In this document: in pieces, positions 35,701 through 45,928 of the stretch
Position numbering within the stretch: the stretch's first letter is position 1
Layout: every line of letters starts with the position of its first letter
NCBI GenBank assembly: GCA_030068525.1
Contig: JASJOS010000029.1
Coordinates: forward strand, 1 to 49,129
From: Xanthocytophaga flava
GTDB taxonomy: Bacteria; Bacteroidota; Bacteroidia; Cytophagales; 172606-1
Direction: 5' to 3'
DNA length: 49,129 nt
The notes under the pieces: model-generated
Seen by the model: the letters and a program-made list of their open reading frames with translations, nothing else
Told to the model about the DNA's origin: nothing
The model's database searches: none
Translations under genes and position numbers: made by a program

Positions 35701-38486
35701 GAAGCTGGGTCAGCTGGGGTTAAGGTTCCATAAATATCCTGTGAAAGATCTTGGTTAAACACTCCATTTGCGTTAGATCTTTGTACTTTGAAAACGGTTC
35801 CTGCATTAAAGCCTCCACCCGGGCCTACAGTATTCAGTGTCACTGGAATAGCGACCGGCTGCCCCCCATACCAACATATCGGTGAAATACTCAACTTTGC
35901 AATCGGATTGATTCGTAAATCATTCAGCTTAATGCTCGCTATTCCCGCTGTCAGTGCAAACTTTATTTCCCCAACAGGGTTAGTACCAGCTGCAATCGCT
36001 ATACCTGTAGTTACAATAGCTCCATTATACCATAGGTCTGAGGTATTACTGCTTATCGGATACGAGTTTCCGTTGGGTCCAGTGTAGGTTTGGTCAGCTC
36101 CACTCCGGTTAACTACCCACCAGAACTCTTTATCCGGGCTGGTATAATCCCCACTGGTATAGGATCCGTTAAGTGAACTGATGGATAAGGAATTATTATT
36201 CTTAAGATTAAATACAAGTCCTGCAATGGCATTAACAGAAGAGGTATTATCCTCCATATTACTTCCCAAAAGCAGTTGAGCCCTACCATTGGCACTACTT
36301 GTAGTACCCTGCAGGTTAAATCGCACAATAGCTGTGGTTGGCACCGGACTCAGATCACGACTACGAAGTGCATACACTTCTCCCGATCCGGAACGGGTAA
36401 AAGTAAAATTAATGGTATTTGTAGCACTAACAGTGTTGCCTGCATCACCGCTGGCACTCAGATGATCAAATTTGTTGAAAAATGCCCTGGATTCATTGTT
36501 AAACGCTCTGGCAGTATATGACTTGGCAACAGTTAGCGGATAGGAAGTTGTAGCATTGATAACTTTACCACCTGGAGTAATAAGCGGATTGGCAATGAGA
36601 ATATCGGCACCTACAGCCGACCCATTACTGACAGTATAGATTCCATTAAAAGTGGCAGAGGGTATAAATAAAACAATATTCGAGAAAATAGTATTGTTAC
36701 TACCGGCAAAGGTGTACATCCCTGTACCTGCATTAAAGGTCATGCCTGCATTAACCGTTAAATTGCCAGAAATTATGATAGGTGCATTAGCATCATTGCT
36801 CCATCCTGTAGTAGCAGCAGTTGGATTTGACAAAGTAATAGTGTTGAACTTCTTTGCCCCCAGAGCATTACTGATTCTAACTCCACCATTTTGAATAATA
36901 GTCTCTCCACTGACAGTCAGTGTAACACCGCCGATAGTAACCACTTCACCACTAGTAATAAGTTTTCCATTAATATTAACTACACCTGATTCACTTCCGC
37001 CTCCATTATCAATACTGCTATTACGGCTGATTTCAACGTTTGCCAGATTAGTCACACCCGCAGATGAATTGTCAAGCAATTTTCCCAGTATAGGAATCCA
37101 GGTTCTACCATACACAGTCAAATCATTACCGCCTATCTGTAAGGAAGTACTATTAAAAACTGTCAACTCATTACTAACACTTGTTGTGCCGGTAAGGAAC
37201 TTTGTTGCTCCAGTTAAAAACAAATTGCAATAGGTTGTAGCTTTTATACTTTGGCTTGATCCTTGATATTGTACTTTATTAGGGCAAGAACTAGCCAAAA
37301 GACTTCCTATTACCATAGGAATTGAATTATTTCTATAAATAAGTAAAGTTTTATTTTCAAAAACCGATCCGGCATCGTTTCCATTCAACACCCCAGTAAT
37401 ACTAATCCCACTTGTAGCTTCGGTAATTTGATTGGTAAGTGTGATAGGGCCACTGATAAGCACATTGCCTCCGATGGAGAGAGATTTACTACCGGATAAT
37501 GTCTGATTCTTTTCAGAAAAAGTCAGTTGGGAACCCGTGGTTGAGAAGGTACCATTGTTTGTGATACCTCCCTTAAAAATAAGCGATGAAGTACCTGTTA
37601 TTGAGAATGATCCTGTACTGGCAATATTTACTGTACCGGTAAAAGTATTCACGCCCTGATTTTGTACATCTTTGAAATTACCTGCAATGACTGTATTGCC
37701 ACCAATAGTCAGATTGTAGGCAGCAACATCCATTGTAGTATTTTTTCCAATGGATAGATCTGCTTTTATTTGTGTATCCCCCTGAAGAGTTTTTGTATTA
37801 CTACCAAGTGTGCTTACATTAATATAGTTGCTACTGGCAAAAATCGTTTGGTTAGTATTCCCACTATAGACAACCGTACTATTGGAAGTAGTGCTGGTAG
37901 TGAAAACGCCTACTGAATTGGATGTGCCTGCCAGGTTGAGGATGTGATCTAAATTTCCACTGCTGATATCTATTGTTCCATTGGATGCCAATAGATTTCC
38001 AGTTACAGATAAAGTCTGTGTAGCCTGGGCATTAAAAACCAGTATGGCTCCATTGCCAATACTCAGATCTGCTGCCAGAGACAGATTAAGCCTGGAGGTT
38101 CCAAGAAAAGTTAAAGAGGAATTTGAATTAAGATCAATGCTATTGCCACTACCAGCAGTTACCACCAATGTTTTTCCGTTAGCATTTGTACTGGCAGTCA
38201 AGCTCACTTTAACACCGCTCCTGACTACAATTCTTCCAATGGAATCAGCAGACACATTGATAATAGGCGAAACAGGTGTTGCATTAAACTGAATAATATC
38301 ACTGCTAGCTGGCGAATTTCTGGCAGGTGTCCAGTTGGCAGGTTCATTCCAATCAGGATTGAGACTTGCCGCATTCCAACTATAGGTGGTCTGGGCAGAA
38401 GCTGTTAGCATGGCAAATGCGCCTGCTATCAGAAATAAAACGAAAAGTATAAACCTTCGTCCACTATTTGTAAAAAGATCAAACAT
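32715..38486 (-). CDS. Large T9SS-secreted surface protein with beta-helix-like repeats
   Basis: 1923 residues. Signal peptide 1-31 (FVLFLIAGAFAMLTASAQ). Residues about 35-900 are a long run of short degenerate repeats rich in Gly, Asn, Ser, Thr and Val (such as LSIGNGAILVFNAQAT), the composition of a right-handed beta helix. Around 1150-1310 lies a carbohydrate-binding-like jelly roll (LIKNGDFSKLGKYGVGKG to GNDVAFDNIELYEC). A second repeat block follows (about 1330-1600), then a fibronectin-like part (VHLNWSTINEKNSAYFNVMR) and a type A sorting domain (VDIFPNPSDGKQLYLY to the C-terminus, about 1840-1923) that directs T9SS export and anchoring. Likely an adhesin or glycan-binding protein. A GACA-N8-GACA box is 129 bases upstream. 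Confidence 0.88.
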   Translation of the reverse strand: MFDLFTNSGRRFILFVLFLIAGAFAMLTASAQTTYSWNAASLNPDWNEPANWTPARNSPASSDIIQFNATPVSPIINVSADSIGRIVVRSGVKVSLTASTNANGKTLVVTAGSGNSIDLNSNSSLTFLGTSRLNLSLAADLSIGNGAILVFNAQATQTLSVTGNLLASNGTIDISSGNLDHILNLAGTSNSVGVFTTSTTSNSTVVYSGNTNQTIFASSNYINVSTLGSNTKTLQGDTQIKADLSIGKNTTMDVAAYNLTIGGNTVIAGNFKDVQNQGVNTFTGTVNIASTGSFSITGTSSLIFKGGITNNGTFSTTGSQLTFSEKNQTLSGSKSLSIGGNVLISGPITLTNQITEATSGISITGVLNGNDAGSVFENKTLLIYRNNSIPMVIGSLLASSCPNKVQYQGSSQSIKATTYCNLFLTGATKFLTGTTSVSNELTVFNSTSLQIGGNDLTVYGRTWIPILGKLLDNSSAGVTNLANVEISRNSSIDNGGGSESGVVNINGKLITSGEVVTIGGVTLTVSGETIIQNGGVRISNALGAKKFNTITLSNPTAATTGWSNDANAPIIISGNLTVNAGMTFNAGTGMYTFAGSNNTIFSNIVLFIPSATFNGIYTVSNGSAVGADILIANPLITPGGKVINATTSYPLTVAKSYTARAFNNESRAFFNKFDHLSASGDAGNTVSATNTINFTFTRSGSGEVYALRSRDLSPVPTTAIVRFNLQGTTSSANGRAQLLLGSNMEDNTSSVNAIAGLVFNLKNNNSLSISSLNGSYTSGDYTSPDKEFWWVVNRSGADQTYTGPNGNSYPISSNTSDLWYNGAIVTTGIAIAAGTNPVGEIKFALTAGIASIKLNDLRINPIAKLSISPICWYGGQPVAIPVTLNTVGPGGGFNAGTVFKVQRSNANGVFNQDLSQDIYGTLTPADPASSTVFTISTTFPDRYSDVGIKDLGNNYRYRVISTDLLVVSANNDYPMYYIANPGPESIDPNFPTLSAVTAYESGKYLTSYWGYTYGSTDTKIIKIPSASGNSYTPKLSDFPGTGEYYLVAVSTSGCMSNAKKIVVNCSGTGNLIKNGDFSKLGKYGVGKGINDINGNGILEFDQGDFESEFNQHDPNAHSYGWPIGDYTISTNPNWYYVGFCDMSNGNRAPTKDSNGKSIDGGNMLIADAPTSGSAIAWRQTITNLKPYTNYVFTFWAASLDRYSQNTLQFAVYVDCYRMGDDIVDNYASSCNWSKYSVQLNTGNQTQLTLGIGNISASGLGNDVAFDNIELYECSSKTSNGNNFAVVNKFVWKGYTSDWFNSDNWGVCAPNLPTCGDDVVIPATLPGGRVYPVISKNYQTRSPSSINNYGGTNINNSFTGSLPNTAAQVRNLTIETGATLTVNDSYMLRICGNVNNNGSVITNTTGTIVFFGNDRQNISGSGVFNNLAIDQGKSTDQAKSATTVVSQTSSITVNGLLDMKKSSDKLDINGNTLYLNGTISTNSGTIKGSNTSSIVVGGSGTTGGPILFSPGAQQLKSLVIDRAGGQITLGTPLQLVGGLNALTLTNGIITTDNTNLLTLDQTSTVSGASEHVSGGSNASHINGPMAKITAGTTAFTFPVGNSGALGEIGIQPSSSNYNTFKAQYFRQNPYELGKLVQPPLGYISALEYWRMERVSGTSKGKISLHWSSYSAVSPLAAGWKDLRVTRYSALPDTTQEGISPAEGIWQSRGNSAIGGGSTKENGYITSTEIGSFSPYTFGTMSVYNPLPVQMLTFTGSIEKQTVHLNWSTINEKNSAYFNVMRSSDGIHFTAIGKVPAQGESSSAYSYAFVDENPMAINYYRLDQVDTDYQTTLSKVISIHLTLSEIKVDIFPNPSDGKQLYLYTNYQGKVQISITNLLGVKLGEQTVMADGNTLDISPSIILPAGLYVITVQTGTKASLHKIVIE

Positions 38487-40029
38487 ACCACTGGTGAAAA
38501 AGAATTGTCGAGTATAAAAGGGAACACAACTTCCGAAGCTTGTTTAGAAATACAAAAAGCATAAGGAGTAACAAAGTTATAGATATCACGAATCAGGCTC
38601 TTTTTCCTTATGAAGACAAAAGTGTAGACACCTGGCGGAAGTAATGTATAAACCTGACAATGTGCACATTAAAAACACATTTATACATATACAATGTACT
38701 TATTGAGGTAGTCAGATTTTTAAGCACATTCTCTTAACTTACACATCTAATCAGAATATTACATGATCTGTCGTTCTAAGATGTATAGCAGAGTCAAATT
38801 GAAATTTATACTTTTGATTAGACTTATTTAAGAACATCCTTTCATCTGGCGTATTATAAGCACATCTATTAGAACTATAAAAAGGAACTACTTTTATACC
38901 ACTTGGTTCTGATAAAAAGTACTATGCTTGTAAATCCATTGTCAATGAACTGACTATTCAAACGTATGCTTCTATCATATGTGAGACATTATCTGACTTA
39001 TTTTATCAACCTTATATATCACAGAGACATATATACATTTAAAAAAATAACTATAAACAACATCTATAAACATATATTCATATAACAAAATACAATCCTT
39101 ACTTTGGTTTAAAAGTCCAAACATAAAGAATACTTACATAAAGGCTTTTTATGATAGCAATACAGTGTGTCCCTGTTTTAGTCTTCTTTTATTTAGTCGT
39201 TTTCAGTTATTTACAAGTGGGTCTATAGACCTTACCTAAATGAGGTATCAACTTGTTTTTCCAACAACAAATAATGGCAAATAAACCTGCAAGGATCTAT
39301 AAAAAGAGCGATAGCTTTGGATGTATAAATTCGCTTCCTATAAGGAGAATAATAGCAGATTGTAATTAATCCTATTCGATTTTTCAAGCAAACCTGAGTA
39401 TAAGAAACAAATCATCAGTAGGCTTTTCAACTACAATACTTTATCAATACACTATTCCTTATCAATGCACTATGAGTTTTAAGTAAAAAAGTTAAGACAC
39501 TAGCTTCATTGGTAAGAGATCATTTAGTGCTTGCGTAGAGCAAATCTATTGGATAAGGTATAGTTTTTAGTACAATTCTATCAAGCAGATTAGAGATATT
39601 ACCAGATTGATCTTCTTCAGTTTTGATTTTTTTGATGCAACAACTCTGGTAACTGAATAAATAAAATGTTAACAAAGAACTGTAGACGTTATGTCATGGA
39701 TTTCCAGGTTGAGATACTCTGATATTCTTACTCATACAGTGATACCAGCAAAAGAATCAGTAGGATTTTATCGGGAGTATCTGCTAGTTAGTATGAATCA
39801 GGGGCTTATTAACTAGGCCAGGAATAACGTAAAAGGTTATCTTCGAGATCCAATCCTGCAGGATTAATTTACTAGCTATCAAGCTCTTATGATCTGTCTG
39901 TTTTTTTGTGCCAGACAGATCATAAGAGCTTGATAGCATTTGAATGGATTCCAGGCTTTAGAAAAGGTTGTGATTATAGAGATATTCTCATTAAAAGGTA
40001 GTAAAAAGTAAATCCTTTAGCTATACCAC
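38487..40029. other. 1.5-kb spacer with a 26-bp perfect inverted repeat
   Basis: No gene recognised. Features: a GACA-N8-GACA box at 38615-38630; the palindrome GGTCTATAGACC near 39222; an 18-bp tandem duplication at 39441-39476; and the long inverted repeat at 39875. Confidence 0.5.
39875..39937. repeat. 26-bp perfect inverted repeat
   Basis: Left arm GCTATCAAGCTCTTATGATC plus TGTCTG, then 11 bases TTTTTTTGTGC, then its exact reverse complement. Much longer than a normal terminator stem. No frame crosses it. It could be a foldback remnant of mobile DNA, a small RNA, or a processed hairpin. Confidence 0.85.
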
Positions 40030-40062
40030 AAAAAAGGTATAGTCATAAACTATACCTTTTTT
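40030..40062 (-). terminator. Terminator of the GAF-PAS-PAS gene
   Basis: AAAAAAGGTATAGT pairs with ACTATACCTTTTTT over a 5-base loop. The A/T tails make it work in either direction; it lies 54 bases after the stop at 40116. Confidence 0.85.
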
Positions 40063-40115
40063 ACTCTCTCATTTTAACTACATAACTAATACCAACTTTA
40101 AATCTGAGTAATTAT

Positions 40116-41840
40116 TCAGGACTGACTAGAAAATGCAGTGACTTTCTGGGCAAATTTAATAATCCGTACTACTGTATTCTCCAGATCGAATACAGGTGTA
40201 TAACTGGCATTTAACAACATACATTCTCCGGCATATGTGATACGTTCTACCTCCCCTACCTGAGCTACTCCCTGTCTAAGCTCTTCCCAAAACTGAGTAT
40301 ACTCTTTTGTTTGCCTGTAATCAGGATTGACTAAAATCCGGTGATGTTTACCTTGAATCTCTGAGAGGGTATACCCCATTAAATGTAAAAAGTTATCATT
40401 GGCAGAAATAACATAGCCATCCCTATCGAATTCAATGGTAGCAAGCGTTGAGTTAACTGCTGCAGATAATGCATGCAGCTCCTTGCTCTGTCGTTCGATT
40501 TCCTCCTGAGTTGAAACTAATTCCTCCATGTTTTGCCGCAGTTCTTCTTCCTGAGCACGCAACTCTTCTACTTGCTGTTGAGAAAAAATTTCAAGTTCTT
40601 TCTGACGGGTAATATCACTGGCCAGTTTAATCACTTTTGTATACTTTCCATCCCTGTCTTTCACAGGAGCATAAGAGACCTGCATCCAAATTGATTGTTG
40701 ATCTTTGGAATAGCGAATTACCTGTCCCATAAAGACATTACCGTTTTGAAGGTTTTGCCAGAATTGGATGTAGTCTGCCGATTGTGCATACAGGGGTTCA
40801 ACAAAGATCCGATGATGTTTTCCTCTGATTTCTTCTGAGCGGTAGCCCATAGCCAGAAGAAAGTTTTCATTGGCCTCCAGTACATTTCCCTGCATATCAA
40901 ATTCGATGCTGGCAAATGTATTGGTAACAGTTTGAAAAGCCAGGAGCAGATTTTGAGATTCTATTTCTCTCCGCCTGACTTCTTCCTGGCTGGCAGCAAG
41001 CTCTTCCAGATTTTGCTTGAGCTCTTCTTGCTGTGCTTTTAATTCTTCGGTTTGTTGTTGAGATTGCAACAACAATTGTTGAGTTTGCTGATGAACCCGG
41101 TTTGAAGAAATACTTGAGGCAATACTTTCTCCCAGCTTTTCAATAAATTCGATCTGATAGGAGTAAAATAGATTAAATGATGCCAGTTCTACAATAGCCA
41201 GAACCTGTTCATTAAGCTTGAAAGGAATCAATACCAAACTACGTGGGTTTGCATCTCCTAAGCCAGAGGTTATCGATATATAATTAGCAGGGATATCAGT
41301 CAGATGTATGCTTTCAGCCTCCAGGTAACATTGCCCAACAAGCCCTTCTCCGATTTGTATTGTCTGTTCTGTGTATTTTTTACGATCATAGGCATAACAG
41401 GCCACCTGTCTTAAAAACTGAGCTGGCCTATTTTGCTCAATATCCACAACAAACAAACTACCTTGATTGGCACCTATGTATTTTACCAAACTGGCCAGCA
41501 GTATATCATACAAGGAGGCATTATTTTGTTGATCACGCAAAATGTCTGTAAAATAGGCTAGTCCTTCACTTGCCCATTTCCTCTGGTTCTCCTGCTGGGC
41601 GATAGCTTTCATTTGTTCCCGCATCTGCATTAGTGAGCAAGCCAATGAATCGGCTTGCTGAGGAAAATCGGTTTTATCATCTTTTATGCCCGGGTAAGAC
41701 ATTGTAAGATTGCCTTCCTGTATGGCTTTAATAAATCGAAGCGCATTGCCAATTTGGCTTTGAGCTACTGTAAGTTGTTCTGAGGCTGAATAAAGTCTTT
41801 TTAACTGATTTGATTTAATAATTGTAAACATGTTCATCAT
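40116..41840 (-). CDS. Soluble GAF-PAS-PAS sensor without output domain
   Basis: 574 residues from the ATG at 41840 (MMNMFTIIK); a longer form from a TTG at 41939 is possible. No membrane segment. A helical start with HAMP-like wording (FIKAIQEGNLTMSYPGIKDD) suggests the family's usual TM-HAMP part was lost. Then GAF (about 125-275; YIGANQGSLFVVD, YAYDRKKYTEQTIQIGEGLV), coiled coil (SQQQTEELKAQQEELKQNLE), PAS (about 310-425; LEANENFLLAMGY), coiled coil (EELRAQEEELRQNMEEL) and PAS (about 460-570; ISANDNFLHLMGY). It stops directly after the second PAS. No kinase or MCP hairpin follows. The GAF and linker are close to those of the sensor at 23260. Output partner unknown. Confidence 0.87.
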   Translation of the reverse strand: MMNMFTIIKSNQLKRLYSASEQLTVAQSQIGNALRFIKAIQEGNLTMSYPGIKDDKTDFPQQADSLACSLMQMREQMKAIAQQENQRKWASEGLAYFTDILRDQQNNASLYDILLASLVKYIGANQGSLFVVDIEQNRPAQFLRQVACYAYDRKKYTEQTIQIGEGLVGQCYLEAESIHLTDIPANYISITSGLGDANPRSLVLIPFKLNEQVLAIVELASFNLFYSYQIEFIEKLGESIASSISSNRVHQQTQQLLLQSQQQTEELKAQQEELKQNLEELAASQEEVRRREIESQNLLLAFQTVTNTFASIEFDMQGNVLEANENFLLAMGYRSEEIRGKHHRIFVEPLYAQSADYIQFWQNLQNGNVFMGQVIRYSKDQQSIWMQVSYAPVKDRDGKYTKVIKLASDITRQKELEIFSQQQVEELRAQEEELRQNMEELVSTQEEIERQSKELHALSAAVNSTLATIEFDRDGYVISANDNFLHLMGYTLSEIQGKHHRILVNPDYRQTKEYTQFWEELRQGVAQVGEVERITYAGECMLLNASYTPVFDLENTVVRIIKFAQKVTAFSSQS

Positions 41841-41940
41841 ATTGGGGGTTAATAATAATTTAATGCGCCAGACCAAAGTAACCTGCTTGTCTTTTATAGT
41901 ATTAGATTGTATCTGTTCTCTGGCAGTAAACCTATACAAT

Positions 41941-42910
41941 AGATTTATTGTGTAGGAGATTTATTGTATTGTAGATTCTGATAAAAGGTGCATAGTTTGA
42001 ATAATCAATTAAAGTTGCATAGTGGCAAGTCTGATCAAATAACTTTTATAGATCAGAAAGTTGACAGATCTTCCGATCGAACTTATAAAACTGTATCCTG
42101 CCTGAATTATGGTCTTTAACAAGGTATATTCTCTTTGGTAAGCACATTAATCTTGTGCATAAATTCTACTTTAAAGAAGACTGTATAACAGGCTGAATTA
42201 TATATTTCAGAATTATATATTTCAATTCCTTTTCTTGAGGGAAAACGATTTTACTACCATTAATCATTGATAGATAGTATAGAAGTAAAAATCGCAGATT
42301 AAATGTAAGTGGTAATAAAGCATCCTTTTACCCTTAGTAAGACTCTTCATTTTTTAGAGTCTTACCAACCAGATCTGGGCATTATACGGGATCCTTTCTG
42401 CTTATACGGGGTTCATTCTTACTGATAATACCAAAGACAGGTTGATAATACCAGTTTTTGTTTAGGCGAAAACCGAATCTGACAAAATTAGGTGAATAGC
42501 ACTAGAAACAGGATAAGTAAGGCAGGACAAATACAGAGACAAGTGTTATTTGTCTACAAGGTAGCTCTTGAGCAAACCATGAATGAAGATGTTAGTGTAA
42601 GACTGTCCATTTACTGTCCACTTCTTCAATTACTGGTTTAGTAGCCATTAATGGCTCTATAGTAAATAACTTTAGTTAATAGTTAAGCAGTTAGTTGATT
42701 CAATCAGTTTGTGTTGCATGTATAACATCTGCTGGATGTAACTTTCAGGATGTATACTTTTCAGAGGAATATAAAAGCAACACAGGCATGGCTTGTCTTT
42801 ACTTTTTCTTACATACGAAAACCATGCATGAATATGCCAACCATGCAGAGATTATTTTTTAAGGAGTATTCTTTAAGGAGCAGCTTTCCTATTTCTTTGG
42901 TAAACAGTAT
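41941..42910. other. Spacer without gene
   Basis: Nearly 1 kb. Begins with a 16-bp tandem duplication (AGATTTATTGTGTAGG, 41941), and has another of 15 bp (GAATTATATATTTCA, 42195-42224). No gene or RNA recognised. Confidence 0.5.
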
Positions 42911-43231
42911 TTAAATAAAAGCTGATAATTGTGTAGTCAGTTTATTTAAGGCACAAAGCCAGGAATTAGATCTTACACAAATCTCTTTTTGGTTCTGTTG
43001 ATCATAAAGAGTGACATATAATTTTGTATAAAATAAGAATGATGTTTTTATTATTGTTTTTTTGCTGCCTGAGGGACTTACCTTATAACCAATCTCATTT
43101 AATACTGTAATTACATCTGGTTTTCGTTTAATAAAATGCCAGTATAATTTCTCCTGGGGAATTCCAACAAAGGTATAGTCTGTATATAAGGAGAATTGCT
43201 TCTTATCTTTTAAAAATACTAGATATGGCAT
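42911..43231 (-). CDS. Small protein of unknown function
   Basis: 106 residues from an ATG at 43231 (MPYLVFLKDKKQFSLYTDY). Mixed alpha/beta composition rich in Lys, Tyr and Thr, with no signal peptide or membrane span. Features such as VITVLNEIGYKVSPSGSKKT look like a folded protein. I do not recognise a family. It is isolated, with long spacers on both sides, and is followed on the other side by hairpin element copy 3. Real but of unknown role is my best judgement. Confidence 0.45.
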   Translation of the reverse strand: MPYLVFLKDKKQFSLYTDYTFVGIPQEKLYWHFIKRKPDVITVLNEIGYKVSPSGSKKTIIKTSFLFYTKLYVTLYDQQNQKEICVRSNSWLCALNKLTTQLSAFI

Positions 43232-43578
43232 ATTTGATAAAGAGTTGTAAAGAAATCAGATACCACTCAAAAGGCGATGACAGAGTTTTCTCTTACTGGC
43301 TAAAAGTAAGAGAACGACTTTACACATGTGACTTTTCAACTAAAATCTAATATAACTTTCTTATATACAAACAGATAGTGTAACATTTTTCGCTAGTACA
43401 TTTCTCCTTCTTTTGACTAAGATAGTTGTCTGAAACCATATTTTGCCAGATACATTTTGTTACGATACATTTGGCATAATAAGAGTTGATAAAGAAGGAT
43501 TAAAAAAGAATACCACAAGATGCAGTATTCTTTCTAAGAAGCTAGATGAGCTTAATTATTCATAAACCCGTTTTTCAA

Positions 43579-43739
43579 AAAAGTTGCAGTAACATACAGC
43601 AACTTTTCCAACACAACTAATCTAGAAATGTAACTTATACCAAACGCTGTGTTATAATTGCTGTGTTATAGTTGAATACAAAGTTATACTATCCCACTTA
43701 GAGTAATAGCTGCGTATACAGATGTCTCATTTTTTGTCT
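43579..43739 (-). repeat. Intergenic hairpin element, copy 3
   Basis: Reverse orientation. Read on the minus strand: TATAGACAAAAAATGAGACAT box, then about 120 variable bases, ATTAGTTGTGTTGG, and hairpin AAAAGTTGCTGTA-TGT-TACTGCAACTTTT followed by TTGAA. One mismatch in the stem. Total 161 bases. Confidence 0.75.
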
Positions 43740-43795
43740 ATAAAAAATAGGATAGATTACCGAAATGGACATACTCCATCTTCTATGCCTTCATC

Positions 43796-43840
43796 GTTAA
43801 TCATGCTGTAGTTAATCATGCTGTAGTTAATCATGCTGTT
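43796..43840. repeat. 15-bp tandem repeat, three units
   Basis: GTTAATCATGCTGTA three times, last base changed in the third. Confidence 0.9.
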
Positions 43841-44974
43841 GATTTAAGATTTTCCAATTATGGAAAGGAAGCAAATGAACCAGATACGAGTTATACCTCC
43901 CATTTTCTCTTGCATCCAAAACAACAGTCTGGCCTTATTGCTCCTGCCTGAGAATTTTCTACGGTTTAAGAATATAGATAATCTGAGATTCGGCAAAATT
44001 CATCTGTTCCTACAAACCAGCAACGTAAAATAAATAAAATCATTTCCCTTTATATTTCAGTGGGCTACTTTAAAGGCAAGCACTCAATTTGAGATATAAA
44101 CTTTTTTATGATTGGGTTATAGCTGACTGACAGCAAAGTCTGATCAGGTAGGAATAGTGATTCTCTGAGCACCGTTGGAGAACTGTATTTTATTGATGCA
44201 GTTAAATTGAGCTACTGTCTGCTTTGTGTTGCTATAAAGCATACTGTACTATTATATAACAGAACCTTACAAAGCATGGGGAAATTCGGCAACTAACGGG
44301 GGAAAATTCAGCAAATATTCTTGACATAATTTTACAATAATCTGTTCCTATAAAAGGGGGAAGTATAGTACTATAAAATTCTTTACTATACCTATAGACA
44401 AAATAGATGACATTTAAAAATAGTAATAAATACTTATATAAACACATACATGATGCACATATTGGATCTGAGTATTTTTAAATAGCACTAAAAGAAGTTA
44501 TAAAAAAAAATAGATCATAAACGGTAAGTAATCCTTGTACGTCCTGACATTTTTGTAAAATAAGTTGAATTATTTCAGGATTTTTACAGTACATTTTCTG
44601 AGAATATTTCAATAAAGCAACAAGTTCCTTTGTCATTCTTTTTGTCACTTTACAAGATAAGTAGTATTCTATTTTATTGTATTTACTTTGTTTAAAATCG
44701 CACCTAATCCTAACCCATTAATCCAAAACAGAGACTCTAACAACAATGAACAGATACATTGTACTATTGTTTTTTGTTAGTAGAGAGGATAAATATCAAT
44801 AAGAAAATGGTGTCTTAAAATTTTACTATTATCGGTTTTTTCTAAAAAGAGAACAATTTTATCTATTGATATGATTTTAACAAATCAGTCAAATGCAAGA
44901 ATCAATCACGATAGAATTTTTCTAACGCTCATCTATTTGGCATATACTTATGCAACTACCAGATCTAAGCTCAG

Positions 44975-45020
44975 CAGTGTGAATCAATATCCATACGTAA
45001 GGTAATCTTGATTCACACTG
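44975..45020. repeat. 13-bp perfect inverted repeat
   Basis: CAGTGTGAATCAA and TTGATTCACACTG separated by 20 bases. No T-run, so probably not a terminator. Confidence 0.7.
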
Positions 45021-45541
45021 TTATATAAAATGATAGTGATATAAGTTTATCTTATGTATTATTTATACTTAAATATATTTCATTCATCAGTTAGACCTTT
45101 TCAATTATATGCATTTAATACGTAGACTAAAACTAATTACAATTCTTACTTCTTTAGCTATCTGCGTTGATTTTTTGACTTAGCCCTATATACGAAATGT
45201 CTATAGTAGTGAAAGTGCAGGTAGAAATGCCGGGTATCAATGCTAGGAAGCAAGCTTATCGGCCGAAGATATGTAATTAAGCAAGAAAAAACAGTCTTTC
45301 TACAAAGAGCGCAATAAAACTAATCTTATAAATACGCACAAATCTTTTTAAAATCATATAACAATTCAACTCTATAAATAAACTATATGAATAGGTGATG
45401 GATTAAAAAAGATAGTTACAATTAAAATAACAAGGATCTATACCTAAACGAACTAATCTTTAGTCTATCATCAAATTATAACTAGCGGTATAAAAAAGGT
45501 CACAAAAGATAATTCTCTATAATTTTTTGCATTACAGCTCC

Positions 45542-45904
45542 ATGAAAAAAACAATTCTTTTAGTTGACGACGAAGTTATCAGTCGTACCATACTCACTTT
45601 TATACTCCAACGAGAAGGATATCAGGTCTTAACAGCGATAGATGGTGTAGATGCTCAAGACCATTTGCAAGGAAAAAGCATTGATCTGATAATAACCGAT
45701 CTGAATATGCCCAATATGGATGGAATTACCTTAATTGGAGAGATCCGGATTCGGGATGCCTATAAATACACCCCCATTGTCTTATTTACTTCAGAATCTG
45801 AATGGCAGAAAAAGAAAGCTCTAGAGGCTGGCGCTAATGGGTCAATAGACAAGTCTTTTCAAACAAAACAGATACTTACCACAATTAAAGCCATGATAAA
45901 TTAA
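45542..45904 (+). CDS. Single-domain response regulator, CheY-like
   Basis: 120 residues from the ATG at 45542; a TTG 15 bases upstream is unlikely. D9-D10, D53 (IDLIITDLNMPNMDG) and T83 (IVLFTSES) are in place, and the conserved lysine is K104, followed by Ser rather than the usual Pro (SIDKSFQ). It is the closest intact relative of the receiver at 12690 in this window (shared GVDAQ and DLIITDLNMPNMDGI). A dead copy of the same kind follows 25 bases on, suggesting a former tandem pair. Confidence 0.92.
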   Translation: MKKTILLVDDEVISRTILTFILQREGYQVLTAIDGVDAQDHLQGKSIDLIITDLNMPNMDGITLIGEIRIRDAYKYTPIVLFTSESEWQKKKALEAGANGSIDKSFQTKQILTTIKAMIN

Positions 45905-45928
45905 TAAAAAATCATTACTCAAATACAG

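Larger units (their letters stand above)
43232..45541. other. 2.3-kb spacer
   Basis: Longest gene-free stretch of the window. It holds hairpin element copy 3 (43579-43739), a 14-bp duplication (GCTGTGTTATAATT, 43646-43673), a 15-bp triple repeat (43796-43840), a solo GACA-N8-GACA box (44397-44412), and the 13-bp inverted repeat at 44975. No convincing coding frame. Confidence 0.55.
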
